A stretch of 7,267 bases of DNA, from NCBI GenBank assembly GCA_938024025.1, contig CALJBY010000212.1:1-7267 (forward strand). Direction: 5' to 3'. This DNA is from an uncultured bacterium. Lineage in GTDB: Bacteria; Desulfobacterota; WTBG01. Positions 6,849-7,267 of this stretch are shown here, one piece after another. Numbering within the stretch: the stretch's first letter is position 1; the number at the start of each line of letters is the position of its first letter. The notes beneath the pieces were generated by a model. It ran no database searches, had not been told where the DNA came from, and was given only the letters and a program-made list of their open reading frames with translations. The translations under genes were made by a program, and so were the position numbers.

Positions 6849-6876
6849 GGTTACGGGTTGCAGGTTACGAGTTACG
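6849..6876 (+). repeat. Four tandem heptamers, GGTTACG type
   Basis: Exactly four 7-base units: GGTTACG, GGTTGCA, GGTTACG and AGTTACG. This is the cleanest array in the region, with three base differences from the consensus over 28 bases. Confidence 0.75.
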
Positions 6877-6893
6877 GATTTTTATATTTTAAG

Positions 6894-7020
6894 GCTAGCA
6901 GGCTGGCAAGCCAAATAGTTTGTCTTCTGCCTTCTTTTTTTGTTAGTTTCTCTGCGTTCTTTGCGGTGAGAAAAAAATTAGAATTTGTGATTATCTTTCT
7001 TCGCCTGCCCGGTTGCTAGC
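6894..7020. repeat. Imperfect inverted repeat around GCTAGCA
   Basis: Positions 6894-6911 and 7003-7020 are inverted copies matching at 14 of 18 bases, with a perfect 7-base end (GCTAGCA against TGCTAGC). The span also contains the right arm of the CGCAGAGG pair, so the two inverted repeats interlock and do not nest. Confidence 0.5.
6949..6968 (-). repeat. Inverted copy of the CGCAGAGG-type repeat, right arm
   Basis: Read on the - strand this gives CACCGCAAAGAACGCAGAGA, close to 6718-6736 on the + strand. The arms are about 210 bases apart. Confidence 0.7.
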
Positions 7021-7076
7021 GAAGCTTAATTATCCAGGAGGCGCGGGGAGCAGTACTTTTTACGGGACCATCAATC

Positions 7077-7103
7077 TTGACATACTTCCCCTATGCTTAT
7101 AAT
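7077..7103 (+). promoter_or_regulatory. Sigma-70-type promoter candidate for the gene at 7164
   Basis: TTGACA (7077-7082) and TATAAT (7098-7103) both match the consensus perfectly, but the spacer is 15 bases where 16-18 is usual. Transcription would start near 7110, giving a leader of about 55 bases before the GTG at 7164. The leader holds a TGCGCGCA palindrome (7115-7122). Confidence 0.6.
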
Positions 7104-7163
7104 TACAGCTTGTTTGCGCGCATCGTCACTACCCGTAATCGAGCTATCCTCTGGAGAATGTGA

Positions 7164-7267
7164 GTGGACGCAGTAAGTGAAAAACAGAAGGAAAAAGGAA
7201 AGGTTATGATGATAGGGGCACTGGTGCTCGGTGCCTGTTTCCTTACCTACTATTACCATGTGGTTCT
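7164..7267 (+). CDS. N-terminus of a membrane protein, possibly a sensor kinase or cyclase (3' end outside window)
   Basis: The frame opens after a TGA at 7161-7163 and runs off the window, showing 34 residues. The GTG at 7164 has GGAG (7153-7156) seven bases upstream. ATGs at 7206 and 7209 are alternatives, the first with AAAGG just upstream. From the GTG the protein begins with a charged, Lys/Glu-rich cytoplasmic segment (DAVSEKQKEKGK). A hydrophobic helix, MMIGALVLGACFLTYYYHVV, follows. From memory, a similar TYYxHxVLGTG start precedes a multi-helix membrane domain in histidine kinases and diguanylate cyclases of Desulfobacterota and related groups; that is family recall on very few residues. 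It is separated from dapA by about 500 bases and has its own promoter candidate, so it is probably a separate transcription unit, unrelated to lysine synthesis. Confidence 0.6.
   Translation, partial: MDAVSEKQKEKGKVMMIGALVLGACFLTYYYHVV

Larger units (their letters stand above)
6655..7163. other. Intergenic region without a gene, rich in short repeats
   Basis: About 500 bases separate dapA from the next gene. No reading frame here has a good start, ribosome binding site and protein-like sequence. The composition shifts from the balanced coding DNA to purine-rich and then T-rich blocks. It contains several 7-bp-period degenerate repeats, a CGCAGAGG repeat with an inverted copy, a GCTAGCA-centred inverted repeat and, near its right end, a promoter. 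An AGGAGG at 7036-7041 has no start codon at a useful distance. Confidence 0.8.

Noticed and set aside
6655..7076. CRISPR array in the repeat-rich spacer
   Set aside because: The units are 7-9 bases, degenerate and adjacent, without 25-40-base repeats or spacers, and no cas gene is nearby.
6655..7163. tRNA or other structured RNA gene
   Set aside because: No cloverleaf arms, no CCA-type end and no T-loop motif (GTTCGA) were found. The inverted repeats are too distant or imperfect to define an RNA gene.
7071..7259. 62-codon open frame on the - strand
   Set aside because: It overlaps the consensus promoter and the gene start at 7164 on the + strand and shows no family resemblance.

Overview
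The window reads as a stretch of chromosomal housekeeping DNA from a Gram-negative bacterium. All seven recognisable genes lie on the + strand. Positions 1-6654 hold a tight run of amino-acid biosynthesis genes: the 3' end of argD, then argF and argG (arginine), a gene for a fibronectin-III-type lipoprotein, then lysA, dapF and dapA (lysine/diaminopimelate). Gaps are 3-66 bp, and lysA/dapF overlap by 4 bp, so this is very probably one operon or two abutting ones. No promoter or convincing terminator is visible between the genes.

The genes join two pathways. ArgD, ArgF and ArgG carry intermediates toward argininosuccinate; argH, the last arginine step, is not in the window. DapA starts the lysine branch, DapF makes meso-diaminopimelate (also a peptidoglycan precursor), and LysA decarboxylates it to lysine. 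dapB and the middle dap genes are not here. ArgD-type aminotransferases can also act as the succinyl-DAP aminotransferase in some bacteria, so argD may serve both halves. The lipoprotein begins, after its lipobox, with a C-G-K-K-G-D-P segment resembling the small outer-membrane lipoprotein LptM, whose gene sits beside lysA/dapF in many Proteobacteria. Here it is extended by about three FN3-like domains.

From 6655 to 7163 there is about 500 bp of AT-richer DNA without a convincing gene. It is a mosaic of short degenerate tandem repeats, mostly with a 7-bp period, a CGCAGAGG-type 8-9 bp repeat with an inverted copy about 230 bp downstream, and a second imperfect inverted repeat around GCTAGCA. 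Near its right end is a promoter-like pair, TTGACA and TATAAT, with a short 15-bp spacer. From 7164 a new gene begins with a basic cytoplasmic N-terminus and a transmembrane helix. Its start resembles membrane-bound sensor proteins (histidine kinase or diguanylate cyclase type), but only 34 residues are visible.

The arg-lipoprotein-lysA-dap layout and the LysA N-terminus recall Desulfobacterota (Geobacter-like). The repeat-rich spacer recalls environmental genomes such as Desulfobacterota or anammox planctomycetes. Both are impressions from memory and do not fix the taxon. I see no phage, transposase, CRISPR array, tRNA or rRNA, and no convincing novel multi-gene system. The spots most worth a second look are the lipoprotein and the repeat mosaic.
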